Assembly: GCF_011174775.1 (NCBI RefSeq)
Contig: NZ_JAANHS010000003.1
Location: forward strand, 124,001-188,000
Length of the DNA: 64,000 bases
Direction: 5' to 3'
From: Rhodobacter calidifons
GTDB lineage: Bacteria; Pseudomonadota; Alphaproteobacteria; Rhodobacterales; Rhodobacteraceae
Part shown: positions 34,603 through 42,126 of the stretch, piece by piece
Layout of the letters: each line of letters starts with the position of its first letter
Numbering within the stretch: the first letter of the stretch is position 1
Position numbers and translations under genes: made by a program
Notes under the pieces: model-generated
The model's input: only the letters and a program-made list of their open reading frames with translations
Databases searched by the model: none
What the model was told of the DNA's origin: nothing

Positions 34603-35931
34603 ATGACCGATCTTCCCCGTACCCCGCCCCGTTTCTCGGCCACGTTCACCCCCGCGGTGAACGCCGAAATCCGCCGCGCGGCCGCCTCTGGCATCTACGA
34701 CATCCGCGGCGGCGGCACGAAACGGCACCTGCCGCACTTCGATGACCTTCTGTTCCTCGGCGCCTCGATCAGCCGCTACCCGCTGGAAGGCTACCGCGAG
34801 AAATGCGCGACCGATGTCTGGCTCGGCACCCGCTTTGCGAAGAACCCGATCCACCTGGAAATCCCGATCACCATCGCCGGGATGAGCTTCGGCGCGCTGT
34901 CCGGCCCGGCGAAAGAGGCCCTGGGCCGGGGCGCGACCGCCGCCGGCACCTCGACCACCACCGGCGACGGCGGCATGACCGAGGAGGAACGCGGCCATTC
35001 CAGGACGCTGGTCTATCAGTATCTGCCCAGCCGCTACGGCATGAACCCCGACGACCTGCGTCGGGCGGACGCGATCGAGGTCGTGGTCGGCCAGGGCGCC
35101 AAGCCCGGCGGCGGGGGGATGCTGCTGGGCCAGAAGATCTCCGACCGCGTGGCGCAGATGCGCAACCTGCCCAAGGGGATCGACCAGCGCTCGGCCTGCC
35201 GTCACCCGGACTGGACCGGGCCGGACGATCTGGAGATCAAGATCCTCGAACTGCGCGAGATCACCGACTGGGAAAAGCCGATCTATGTGAAGGTCGGCGG
35301 CGCGCGGCCCTATTACGATACCGCCCTGGCCGTGAAGGCGGGCGCGGATGTGGTGGTGGTGGACGGGATGCAGGGCGGCACGGCGGCAACGCAGGATGTG
35401 TTCATCGAACATGTGGGCATGCCGATCCTGGCCTGCATTCCGCAGGCGGTGAAGGCGCTTCAGGACCTTGGGATGCACCGCAAGGTGCAGCTGATCGTCT
35501 CGGGCGGGATCCGGTCGGGCGCGGATGTGGCCAAGGCGCTGGCCCTGGGCGCGGATGCCGTGGCCATCGGCACGGCCGCGCTGATCGCACTGGGCGACAA
35601 CGACCCGAAATGGGAGGAGGAATACCGCAAGCTCGGCACCACGGCGGATGCCTATGACGACTGGCACGAAGGCCGCGACCCGGCCGGGATCACCACGCAG
35701 GACCCCGAGCTCTATTCGCGCTTCGATCCCATCCTCGGCGGGCGCAGGCTGAAGAACTACCTCAAGGTAATGACGCTGGAAGCGCAGACCATCGCGCGGG
35801 CCTGCGGCAAGAGCCACCTGCACAATCTGGAACCCGAGGATCTGGTCTCGCTGACCATCGAGGCGGCGGCGATGGCGGGGGTTCCGCTGGCAGGCACCAA
35901 CTGGATACCGGGACGGAACGGCGGCTGGTAA
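34603..35931 (+). CDS. mgsC: N-methylglutamate synthase FMN-binding subunit
   Basis: A 442-residue FMN-binding glutamate synthase-type protein. TIM-barrel flavin motifs are visible: ITIAGMSFGALSGPAKEALG, GQGAKPGGGGMLLGQKI, VKVGGARPYYDTALAVKAGAD in the core and SGGIRSGADVAKALALGADAV for phosphate binding; HPDW and a Cys-bearing C-terminus resemble GltB-type domains. It is the catalytic flavin subunit of N-methylglutamate synthase. Start at 34603 (MTDLPRTPPRFS) follows GACAGGTGCC. Confidence 0.92.
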   Translation: MTDLPRTPPRFSATFTPAVNAEIRRAAASGIYDIRGGGTKRHLPHFDDLLFLGASISRYPLEGYREKCATDVWLGTRFAKNPIHLEIPITIAGMSFGALSGPAKEALGRGATAAGTSTTTGDGGMTEEERGHSRTLVYQYLPSRYGMNPDDLRRADAIEVVVGQGAKPGGGGMLLGQKISDRVAQMRNLPKGIDQRSACRHPDWTGPDDLEIKILELREITDWEKPIYVKVGGARPYYDTALAVKAGADVVVVDGMQGGTAATQDVFIEHVGMPILACIPQAVKALQDLGMHRKVQLIVSGGIRSGADVAKALALGADAVAIGTAALIALGDNDPKWEEEYRKLGTTADAYDDWHEGRDPAGITTQDPELYSRFDPILGGRRLKNYLKVMTLEAQTIARACGKSHLHNLEPEDLVSLTIEAAAMAGVPLAGTNWIPGRNGGW

Positions 35932-35978
35932 GGCCGCCGTTTCCACATCAACGATAGAAAAGACCAGGGAGCGACAAG

Positions 35979-37286
35979 ATGGCGAAAGACCTTGCCAAAT
36001 GGGCCAGGGAAAAGGGCGTCAAGTATTTCATGATCTCCTACACCGACCTGTTCGGTGGGCAGCGCGCGAAACTGGTGCCGACGCAGGCGATCAATGACAT
36101 GGCGGTGGAAGGGGCGGGCTTCGCGGGCTTCGCGACCTGGCTGGACCTGACGCCCGCGCATCCCGACCTGATGGCGGTGCCGGACCCCGACAGCGTGATC
36201 CAGCTGCCATGGAAGAAAGAGGTCGCCTGGGTCGCCGCCCGCGCGACGATGGAGGAGAAGCTCGTCGATCAGGCCCCGCGCAACGTGCTGGAACGCCTGG
36301 TCGGCGAGGCCGCGAAAGAGGGGCTGCGGGTCAAGACCGGGGTGGAGCCCGAGTTCTTCATCCTGAACGCCGACGGCTCGGGGCCGTCCGACATCTACGA
36401 CACCGCCGAGAAGCCCTGCTACGACCAGCAGGCGGTGATGCGGCGCTATGACGTGATCTCGGAAATCTGCGACTACATGCTGGAGCTGGGCTGGGAGCCC
36501 TACCAGAACGACCACGAGGACGCGATCGGCCAGTTCGAGATGAACTGGAAATACGATGACGTGCTGGCCACGGCGGACAAGCATTCCTTCTTCAAGTTCA
36601 TGGTCAAGTCGGTGGCCGAAAAACACGGCTTCCGCGCCACCTTCATGCCCAAGCCCTTCAAGGGGCTGACCGGCTCGGGCTGCCACGCGCATATCTCGGT
36701 CTGGTCGCTGGACGGCAGGAAGAACGCCTTTGCCGATCCGAAGAAGGAGCTGGGCCTGTCGGATCAGGGGCGGCACTTCCTGGGCGGGATCATGAAGCAC
36801 GCCTCGGCGCTGGCGGCGATCACCAATCCCACGGTGAACAGCTACAAGCGGATCAATGCGCCGCGGACGACCTCGGGCGCGACCTGGGCGCCGAACACCG
36901 TGACCTGGACCGGCAACAACCGGACCCACATGGTCCGCGTGCCGGGGCCGGGGCGGTTCGAGCTGCGGCTGCCTGATGGGGCGGCCAACCCCTACCTGAT
37001 GCAGGCGGTGATCCTGGCGGCCGGGCTGGACGGGATGCGGACCAAGGCGGATCCGGGCAAGCGGCACGACATCGACATGTATGCCGAGGGCTGGAAGGTG
37101 AAGGGGGCGCCGAAGCTGCCCTTGAACCTGCTGGACGCGCTGCGGGCGTATGACCGGGACCGCACCCTGAAGGCGATGATGGGTGAAGAGTTCAGCGCGG
37201 CCTACCTGAAGCTGAAGCACAAGGAATGGAACGACTACTGTTCCCATTTCTCGGCCTGGGAGACCCAGACGACGCTGGATATCTGA
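35979..37286 (+). CDS. gmaS: Gamma-glutamylmethylamide synthetase (GlnT-type glutamine synthetase)
   Basis: GmaS joins methylamine to glutamate with ATP, the entry step of the N-methylglutamate pathway. The 435-residue protein is of the glutamine synthetase fold: EPEFFILN and EDAIGQFEMN with metal-binding Glu, GSGCHAHISVW, TNPTVNSYKRINAPRTTSG and the FELRLPDGAANPYL C-terminal region. Context with mgsABC directly upstream (48-base gap) distinguishes it from ordinary GlnA, which is longer. A clear terminator follows at 37429. Confidence 0.93.
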   Translation: MAKDLAKWAREKGVKYFMISYTDLFGGQRAKLVPTQAINDMAVEGAGFAGFATWLDLTPAHPDLMAVPDPDSVIQLPWKKEVAWVAARATMEEKLVDQAPRNVLERLVGEAAKEGLRVKTGVEPEFFILNADGSGPSDIYDTAEKPCYDQQAVMRRYDVISEICDYMLELGWEPYQNDHEDAIGQFEMNWKYDDVLATADKHSFFKFMVKSVAEKHGFRATFMPKPFKGLTGSGCHAHISVWSLDGRKNAFADPKKELGLSDQGRHFLGGIMKHASALAAITNPTVNSYKRINAPRTTSGATWAPNTVTWTGNNRTHMVRVPGPGRFELRLPDGAANPYLMQAVILAAGLDGMRTKADPGKRHDIDMYAEGWKVKGAPKLPLNLLDALRAYDRDRTLKAMMGEEFSAAYLKLKHKEWNDYCSHFSAWETQTTLDI

Positions 37287-37428
37287 GGGCGCGCCGCGCG
37301 TGGCGCGGTTTTCGAGGCCAGCGAAATCAATGGGTTGCCTGTGGGCATTTACCAACGGTTAAGACCCTGGCGGCGCGGCTTCGCCCCTGCCCAGCGACTT
37401 GGCTTGCCTGACCTGAGCCCCCGACTTG

Positions 37429-37454
37429 CCCCGGAGCGATCCGGGGCTTTTCTT
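37429..37454 (+). terminator. Rho-independent terminator of mgsABC-gmaS
   Basis: Arms CCCCGGA and TCCGGGG enclose a GCGA loop, followed by CTTTTCTT. It lies 143 bases after the gmaS stop. The hairpin element at 37471-37512 and the related repeat to 37535 follow, ending next to the convergent cupin gene. Confidence 0.8.
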
Positions 37455-37489
37455 CTGCGCAACGGAGGAGCTCGTCGGCGACTTCGTCC

Positions 37490-37535
37490 CTCCTCGCGGG
37501 CCCACCGACGAGAAGCCGAAGGCGCACGAGAAGGC
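37490..37535 (+). repeat. Intergenic GC-rich element related to 6339-6404
   Basis: The stretch from CTCCTCGC through GGGCCCACC, GACGAGAAG and CACGAGAAGGC parallels the element after the YqaA-like gene at 6339-6404 in word order, with small gaps. CTCGTCGG (37471) and CCGACGAG (37505) form a long-range stem around it. Both copies follow a plus-strand gene end. Confidence 0.45.
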
Positions 37536-37540
37536 CCCGG

Positions 37541-37903
37541 TCATTCCAGCGGCGTCTCCGGCGCGGCGATGTGGACGGCCAGCAGGCAGCCGGTCGGAGT
37601 GTGGGAATTGTGTTCCGTCCCGTCGCGGTAGAACACCATGTCGCCTGCGCGCAGCACGGTGCCGTCGCTTTCGATCAGTTCGCCTTCCAGGATCAGGAAC
37701 TGTTCGTGCCCGTTGTGGCGATGCCCGCGCGTCGTCATGCCGGGGGGCATCCGGTAGATGTGAAAGCCGGTTCCAAGCGGGCGGTCGTCGTCCAGTTGCA
37801 GCACCGCATCCCCCAGCGCCACGCCGTCCGGGTAGACGAACGGCGTGAAGCTGGCCTGATGGATGTTGGCGATCCGGCGGTCCTTCGGGTCGATGGGCTG
37901 CAT
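37541..37903 (-). CDS. Cupin-domain protein
   Basis: A 120-residue single cupin. Motif 1 appears as GMTTRGHRHNGHEQFLILEGEL (three His plus Glu, suggesting a bound metal) and motif 2 around AGDMVFYRDGTEHNS. The role could be enzyme or sensor; the family is too broad to say. I start at 37903 (MQPIDPKDRR). It is divergent from a universal stress gene with an FNR-type box between them, so it may respond to low oxygen. Confidence 0.83.
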   Translation of the reverse strand: MQPIDPKDRRIANIHQASFTPFVYPDGVALGDAVLQLDDDRPLGTGFHIYRMPPGMTTRGHRHNGHEQFLILEGELIESDGTVLRAGDMVFYRDGTEHNSHTPTGCLLAVHIAAPETPLE

Positions 37904-37939
37904 CGCGGGCTCCGTTCTTTTGCCTGAAGGTGAAATTTC

Positions 37940-37953
37940 TTGACCCAGGTCAA
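37940..37953. promoter_or_regulatory. FnrL box between cupin and universal stress genes
   Basis: TTGACCCAGGTCAA matches TTGA-N6-TCAA with perfect half-sites. It lies 37 bases before the cupin start and 60 bases before the usp start, so oxygen control of either or both is likely. Confidence 0.78.
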
Positions 37954-38012
37954 GGCTCAGGCGACGCTTTGATGATTGATGAATCCCGAGGACAATCACA
38001 AGGGGAAGACCG

Positions 38013-38426
38013 ATGACCAGCAAGATTCTCTGCCCGACCGACGGGTCCGATCACGCGACAACGGGCGTCCTGCTTGCGGCGGAATTCGCCAAGGCGACCG
38101 GTGCCCATCTGACGATCTGCGCGGTCAACATCGCCCATGGCGGCATGCGCGGCCCGACGATCAGCCACTGGAGGCCGGAGGAGGTTCAGAAACTACTGGC
38201 CGATGCCGAGGCCCTGGCGAAAGCCGAAGGTGCGACGGATGTGGGCACGCTGGAAGTCGTCGCCCGCGAGGCCGCCCCGGCGATCATCGCCTATGCCGAG
38301 CAGAACGGCTACACCCACATCGTCATGGGCACCGGCGACAAGCGCGGATTGCAGCGGCTGGTGCTGGGCTCGGTGGCCGGCGAAGTCGCCTCCCGCGCGC
38401 ATTGCACCGTGACCATTGCCCGCTGA
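38013..38426 (+). CDS. Universal stress protein (UspA family)
   Basis: A 137-residue single-domain Usp: N-terminal KILCPTDGSDHA with the nucleotide-binding Asp, and the C-terminal motif MGTGDKRGLQRLVLGSVAGEV (Gx2Gx9G-like), which indicates ATP binding. FnrL-type control is suggested by the box upstream; Usp genes near oxygen-regulated loci are common in this family. It lies between gmaS and tmm but probably has no direct amine role. Confidence 0.9.
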   Translation: MTSKILCPTDGSDHATTGVLLAAEFAKATGAHLTICAVNIAHGGMRGPTISHWRPEEVQKLLADAEALAKAEGATDVGTLEVVAREAAPAIIAYAEQNGYTHIVMGTGDKRGLQRLVLGSVAGEVASRAHCTVTIAR

Positions 38427-38521
38427 CACCGCATCTGCATAAACTTCGTGCAAGGGTTGCAAGTCCCGACCCCGGCGCCCCGCGTGCCGGGGTCCGTCTT
38501 GTTTACCGGCAGGAAGAAGAT

Positions 38522-38551
38522 TTGACACAGGCGCAAAATTGCCCCTAGGCT
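38522..38551 (+). promoter_or_regulatory. Putative tmm promoter
   Basis: TTGACA (38522-38527) and TAGGCT (38546-38551) are 18 bases apart, about 55 bases before tmm. Between them lies CAAAATTG, close to the AAAATTG word found upstream of mgsA. Pattern match only. Confidence 0.4.
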
Positions 38552-38606
38552 TACCAAAAACCGGCGCCCCTGTGGCCGCCACGAATCCAGCATGCGGAGG
38601 TTGACC

Positions 38607-39950
38607 ATGAAGAAAAGAGTTGCCGTCATCGGAGCGGGGCCGTCCGGCCTTGCGCAGCTGCGCGCGTTCCAGTCGGCGAAAGCGAAGGGCGAGGACATCC
38701 CCGAGGTCGTCTGTTTCGAGAAGCAGTCGAACTGGGGGGGCCTTTGGAATTACACCTGGCGCACGGGCCTGGATGAACACGGCGAGCCGGTGCATTGCAG
38801 CATGTATCGCTATCTGTGGTCGAACGGCCCGAAAGAGGGGCTGGAATTCGCCGACTATTCCTTCGAGGAGCATTTCGGCAAGCAGATCGCCAGCTACCCG
38901 CCGCGCGCCGTGCTGTTCGACTATATCGAGGGCCGGGTGAAGAAGGCGGGCGTGCGCGACTGGATCCGCTTCTCGACCACGATCCGCATGGTCAACTACA
39001 ATGCGGACAAGGGCAACTTCACCGTCACAGCGCATGACCTGATTGACGACCGGATGTATTCCGAGGAGTTCGACAACGTGGTCGTGGCCACCGGCCACTT
39101 CAGCGTGCCGAACGTCCCGGAATACCCCGGTTTCGACAAGTTCAACGGCCGCGTCCTGCACGCCCACGATTTCCGCGACGCGCGCGAATTCGCGGGCAAG
39201 GACATCCTGCTTCTGGGCTCCAGCTATTCGGCCGAGGACATCGGCAGCCAGTGCTGGAAATACGGCGCCAAGTCGGTGACCGTGGCTTATCGTCACGCGC
39301 CGATGGGCTACAACTGGCCGGAGAACTTCAAGGAAGTGCCAAAGCTGGAGCGGGTGGACGAGACCACCGCCTATTTCGCGGACGGAAGCTCGAAGAAGGT
39401 GGATGCGATCATCCTGTGCACCGGCTACAAGCACCATTTCCCCTTCCTGCCCGATGACCTGCGGCTGAAGACGGCGAACCGGCTGGCGACGGCGGACCTG
39501 TACAAGGGGGTGGTCTGGGTCCACAACCCGAAGCTGTTCTACATCGGGATGCAGGACCAGTGGTTCACCTTCAACATGTTCGACGCCCAGGCCTGGTGGG
39601 TGCGCGACGCGATCATGGGCAAGATCAGGATCCCCGAGGACAAGGCAGTGCTGCTGAAGGATGTCGAGGACCGGGTCGCGGCCGAGGATGCGGGCAAGGA
39701 TGCCCATGACGCGATCCACTATCAGGGCGACTACGTGAAGGAGCTGATCGCCGAGACGGACTATCCCTCCTTCGACGTGGACGGCGCCTGCGAGGCCTTC
39801 TTCGAATGGAAAGAGCACAAGAAGCAGGACATCATGGCCTTCCGCGACAACGCCTACAAGTCGGTCATCACCGGCACGATGGCGCCGGTCCACCACACGC
39901 CCTGGAAGGACGCGCTGGAGGATTCGATGGAAAGCTATCTGCGCAACTGA
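38607..39950 (+). CDS. tmm: Trimethylamine monooxygenase
   Basis: A flavin-containing monooxygenase oxidising trimethylamine to TMAO with NADPH and O2. 447 residues: FAD motif [14 protein letters not shown], the FMO signature [18 protein letters not shown] motif [19 protein letters not shown], and strongly characteristic Tmm stretches [18 protein letters not shown] and [18 protein letters not shown]. These match bacterial Tmm much more closely than generic FMOs. GCGGAGG precedes the ATG at 38607. The product is the substrate of Tdm (18309-20678). A terminator follows. Confidence 0.95.
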   Translation: MKKRVAVIGAGPSGLAQLRAFQSAKAKGEDIPEVVCFEKQSNWGGLWNYTWRTGLDEHGEPVHCSMYRYLWSNGPKEGLEFADYSFEEHFGKQIASYPPRAVLFDYIEGRVKKAGVRDWIRFSTTIRMVNYNADKGNFTVTAHDLIDDRMYSEEFDNVVVATGHFSVPNVPEYPGFDKFNGRVLHAHDFRDAREFAGKDILLLGSSYSAEDIGSQCWKYGAKSVTVAYRHAPMGYNWPENFKEVPKLERVDETTAYFADGSSKKVDAIILCTGYKHHFPFLPDDLRLKTANRLATADLYKGVVWVHNPKLFYIGMQDQWFTFNMFDAQAWWVRDAIMGKIRIPEDKAVLLKDVEDRVAAEDAGKDAHDAIHYQGDYVKELIAETDYPSFDVDGACEAFFEWKEHKKQDIMAFRDNAYKSVITGTMAPVHHTPWKDALEDSMESYLRN

Positions 39951-39971
39951 CCTGACCGTCGGCAAGGCGCG

Positions 39972-40003
39972 AAGGCCCCGGCATCGTCCGGGGCCTTTGC
40001 TTT
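39972..40003 (+). terminator. Rho-independent terminator of tmm
   Basis: Arms AAGGCCCCGG and CCGGGGCCTT with a CATCGT loop, followed by TGCTTT. It begins 22 bases past the tmm stop, so tmm is probably monocistronic and amt has its own promoter. Confidence 0.85.
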
Positions 40004-40093
40004 CCGCAAGACAGACTGTGCCGAATTTTCACGCAGATCCCGGCCGGAAAGCGTAGCGATTGACCATGAAACATCGAATGCCGCCCTTGTCTT

Positions 40094-40122
40094 GAAAGAA
40101 AGTTGCCGCACGCGACAATTTC
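40094..40122. promoter_or_regulatory. Facing GAAA..TTG words upstream of amt
   Basis: GAAAGAAAGTTGCCGC (40094-40109) and the opposed GCGACAATTTC (40112-40122, reverse GAAATTGTCGC) form an imperfect inverted repeat about 90 bases before the amt start. Related words lie before mgsA, permease 2 and dmmD. Confidence 0.4.
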
Positions 40123-40209
40123 TGGGTCGGGGCGCGACTTGCTGCGTCTAGGCTGGGCGCAAATCCTCCGGTCGAACAGGGGGAAGCGGACCAGCTGGGG
40201 AGAGACAAC

Positions 40210-41601
40210 ATGGAAGAACAGATTGCCGCCCTTGCGGCGGAGCTTGCCGCAGTGAAGGACGCGACGGCAGGCTTGAACCGGACCGCCGCCGAAACATTCT
40301 ACTACGTCACCATCCCGTTGATGGTGCTGATCCACGCCGGGTTCCTGTCCTACGAGATGGGAGCCTCGCGCGCCAAGAATGCGCTGGCTTCGGGAATCAA
40401 GAACATCCTCGCCTTCGCCTTCATCATCCCGACCTTCTACTATGCGGGCTGGTTCATCTACTGGGCCTTCCCGACCGGGTTCAGCACATCGCCGGGGCCG
40501 GCCGGGATCTCGGGCTGGGACTATGCGGTGGGCGCGGCAAGCCCCGTCGGGTCGGTCATGGGGCCAAGCGTGGCCGACAGCGCGACCGGCGTCTTCTTCG
40601 GCGCCTTCGCGATGTTCGCGGCCACCACCGCCAGCATCATGTCCGGCAGCCTGATCGAGCGGATCCAGATTGTCGGCTTCACGATCCTTGCCATCGTGCT
40701 GGGCAGCTTCGTCTGGATCCTGGGCGCGGCCTGGGGCTGGCATGCGGACGGCTGGCTGGTGACAAGCCTCGGCTACCACGATTTCGGCGCCTCGGGCGTG
40801 GTGCATGCCATCGCGGGCTTCTTCACGCTGGGGGTTCTGATCAACCTCGGCGCGCGGGTGGGCAAGTTCAACCCGGACGGGACGGCCAATTCGATCCCCG
40901 GCCATTCGCTGCCGGCGACGCTGGTGGGCCTCATGCTGATCATCGCGGGCTTCTGGGGCTTTCTGATGGCCTGCGTCATCTTTCCGGGAGAGCCCTGGTC
41001 CTGGGGCACGGGCATCTTTGCCACCATCTACGGCACCCCCGTCACCCTGTCGGCGATGACCTTCAACATCCTGATGGGCTTTGCCGGAGGCGCGATCGCG
41101 GCCTGGGTGATGACGCATGATCCATTCTGGATGATGTCCGGCGCGCTGGGTGGGATCATCTCGGTCGCGGCGGGGCTGGACCTCTACTGGCCGCCGATGG
41201 CCTTCGTCATCGCCGCCATCGGGGGCGTCATCATGCCGCTGGCCTCGCGCTATGTCGAACGGCGGCGGATCGACGACGCGGTGGGTGCGGTGGCGCTGCA
41301 CGGGGTGGTCGGGGTCTGGGGCGTGCTGGCCGTGGGCATCTTCGCCAGCGGCTATCCGGCGCTGACCTCAGACGGCGCGCCGGTGATCACGCTGGTTGGC
41401 CAGCTGGGCGGCGCGGTGGTGATGGTGCTGCTGGGTTTCGTGCCGGGCTATGCGGTCTCGCTGCTGCTGAAGCGGTTCGGCCTCTTGCGCGTGCCGAAAG
41501 AGGCCGAGCTGCTGGGCCTCGACAAGGTGAAGGTTCCGGCCGTCGCCTATCCCGAAATCCTGGGCGAACCGGCACGCGGGCCGGTGACCCCGGCGCAATG
41601 A
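40210..41601 (+). CDS. amt: Ammonium transporter (Amt/MEP family)
   Basis: A 463-residue transporter with about eleven helices. Amt signatures include GSVMGPSVADSATGVFFGAFAMFAATTAS split across helices and the pore-lining histidines in SGVVHAIAGFF and ALHGVVGVWG. Unlike typical AmtB it starts with a charged, possibly coiled segment (EEQIAALAAELAAVKDATAG). Position in the island suggests uptake of ammonium or small amines such as methylamine. No glnK precedes it. A 53-residue membrane protein follows after 16 bases. Confidence 0.9.
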   Translation: MEEQIAALAAELAAVKDATAGLNRTAAETFYYVTIPLMVLIHAGFLSYEMGASRAKNALASGIKNILAFAFIIPTFYYAGWFIYWAFPTGFSTSPGPAGISGWDYAVGAASPVGSVMGPSVADSATGVFFGAFAMFAATTASIMSGSLIERIQIVGFTILAIVLGSFVWILGAAWGWHADGWLVTSLGYHDFGASGVVHAIAGFFTLGVLINLGARVGKFNPDGTANSIPGHSLPATLVGLMLIIAGFWGFLMACVIFPGEPWSWGTGIFATIYGTPVTLSAMTFNILMGFAGGAIAAWVMTHDPFWMMSGALGGIISVAAGLDLYWPPMAFVIAAIGGVIMPLASRYVERRRIDDAVGAVALHGVVGVWGVLAVGIFASGYPALTSDGAPVITLVGQLGGAVVMVLLGFVPGYAVSLLLKRFGLLRVPKEAELLGLDKVKVPAVAYPEILGEPARGPVTPAQ

Positions 41602-41617
41602 CGAAAGGAGAACGGAT

Positions 41618-41779
41618 ATGATCGGAACCGACATCACCGGCTGGGACGCGGTCGAGGGCGCCTATTACGCCGGCATGGGCAGTGAAGCGCTCTGGCTGGC
41701 CCTTTCGATAGCACTGTGCGTGGCGGCGCTGGTCTTGGGGGCGCGCCACGAAAAGGCCGCCTACCGCAAGTCCGGCTGA
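41618..41779 (+). CDS. Short membrane protein downstream of amt
   Basis: A 53-residue protein: N-terminal MIGTDITGWDAVEGAYYAG, one membrane helix (about residues 24-43, LWLALSIALCVAALVLG) and a basic tail ending RKSG. AAAGGAGAAC lies at the right distance before the ATG, and a strong hairpin follows, so it is a credible last gene of the amt operon. No family recognised. It may be a small regulator or subunit of the transporter. Confidence 0.75.
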   Translation: MIGTDITGWDAVEGAYYAGMGSEALWLALSIALCVAALVLGARHEKAAYRKSG

Positions 41780-41805
41780 CCGGGCGCAGCACGACAGACT
41801 GATAC

Positions 41806-41831
41806 AGGGGCTCCGGTCAACCGGAGCCCCT
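41806..41831 (+). terminator. Hairpin ending the amt operon
   Basis: Twelve-base perfect arms AGGGGCTCCGGT/ACCGGAGCCCCT around CA, 27 bases past the stop of the 53-residue gene. No U-tract follows, so it may terminate inefficiently or protect the 3' end. Confidence 0.7.
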
Positions 41832-41870
41832 GCGCGTTCCGGCTTCTCTGCGAATGAATGCGGTGTCGGG

Positions 41871-41883
41871 GAAACAAATTTTC
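41871..41883. promoter_or_regulatory. GAAACAAATTTTC element upstream of permease 2
   Basis: Read on the minus strand it is GAAAATTTGTTTC, close to the 32741 palindrome (GGAAAATTTGTTTTCC). It lies in an AT-rich patch about 245 bases before the permease 2 start. Confidence 0.45.
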
Positions 41884-42126
41884 GCCCTGATAAAATTCTT
41901 CTCGCCAAACGCCATGTTCCATGCTTACTTTTGCGGCAACTGGTCTCGGACGCAAGGCGCTCTGACCAGGATGAAACGGCGACGGATCAAGGAGAAGCCT
42001 CCGGGCCACTGCGGCGAAAGTTCACATCTCATCCGATAAGCCATCCATCGCGGTGCGGACCGGCCCCGTTTCTTGCCAGCCTCAGGATACTGGCTTCGGT
42101 TCGCCCCGTCCAACAGGAGTGAGGGA

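Larger units (their letters stand above)
41780..42126. other. 347-base region between the amt operon and permease 2
   Basis: No gene seen. It holds the amt hairpin (41806-41831), then an AT-rich patch with the GAAACAAATTTTC element (41871-41883) and a second GATAAAATTC word, and about 200 bases of leader before the permease 2 start at 42127 (ribosome site GAGGGA). I see no tRNA or recognisable riboswitch. Confidence 0.6.

Noticed and set aside
32912-35931. Ordinary glutamate synthase fragments
   Set aside because: The large-subunit domains occur as three separate genes directly followed by gmaS, the arrangement of N-methylglutamate synthase.
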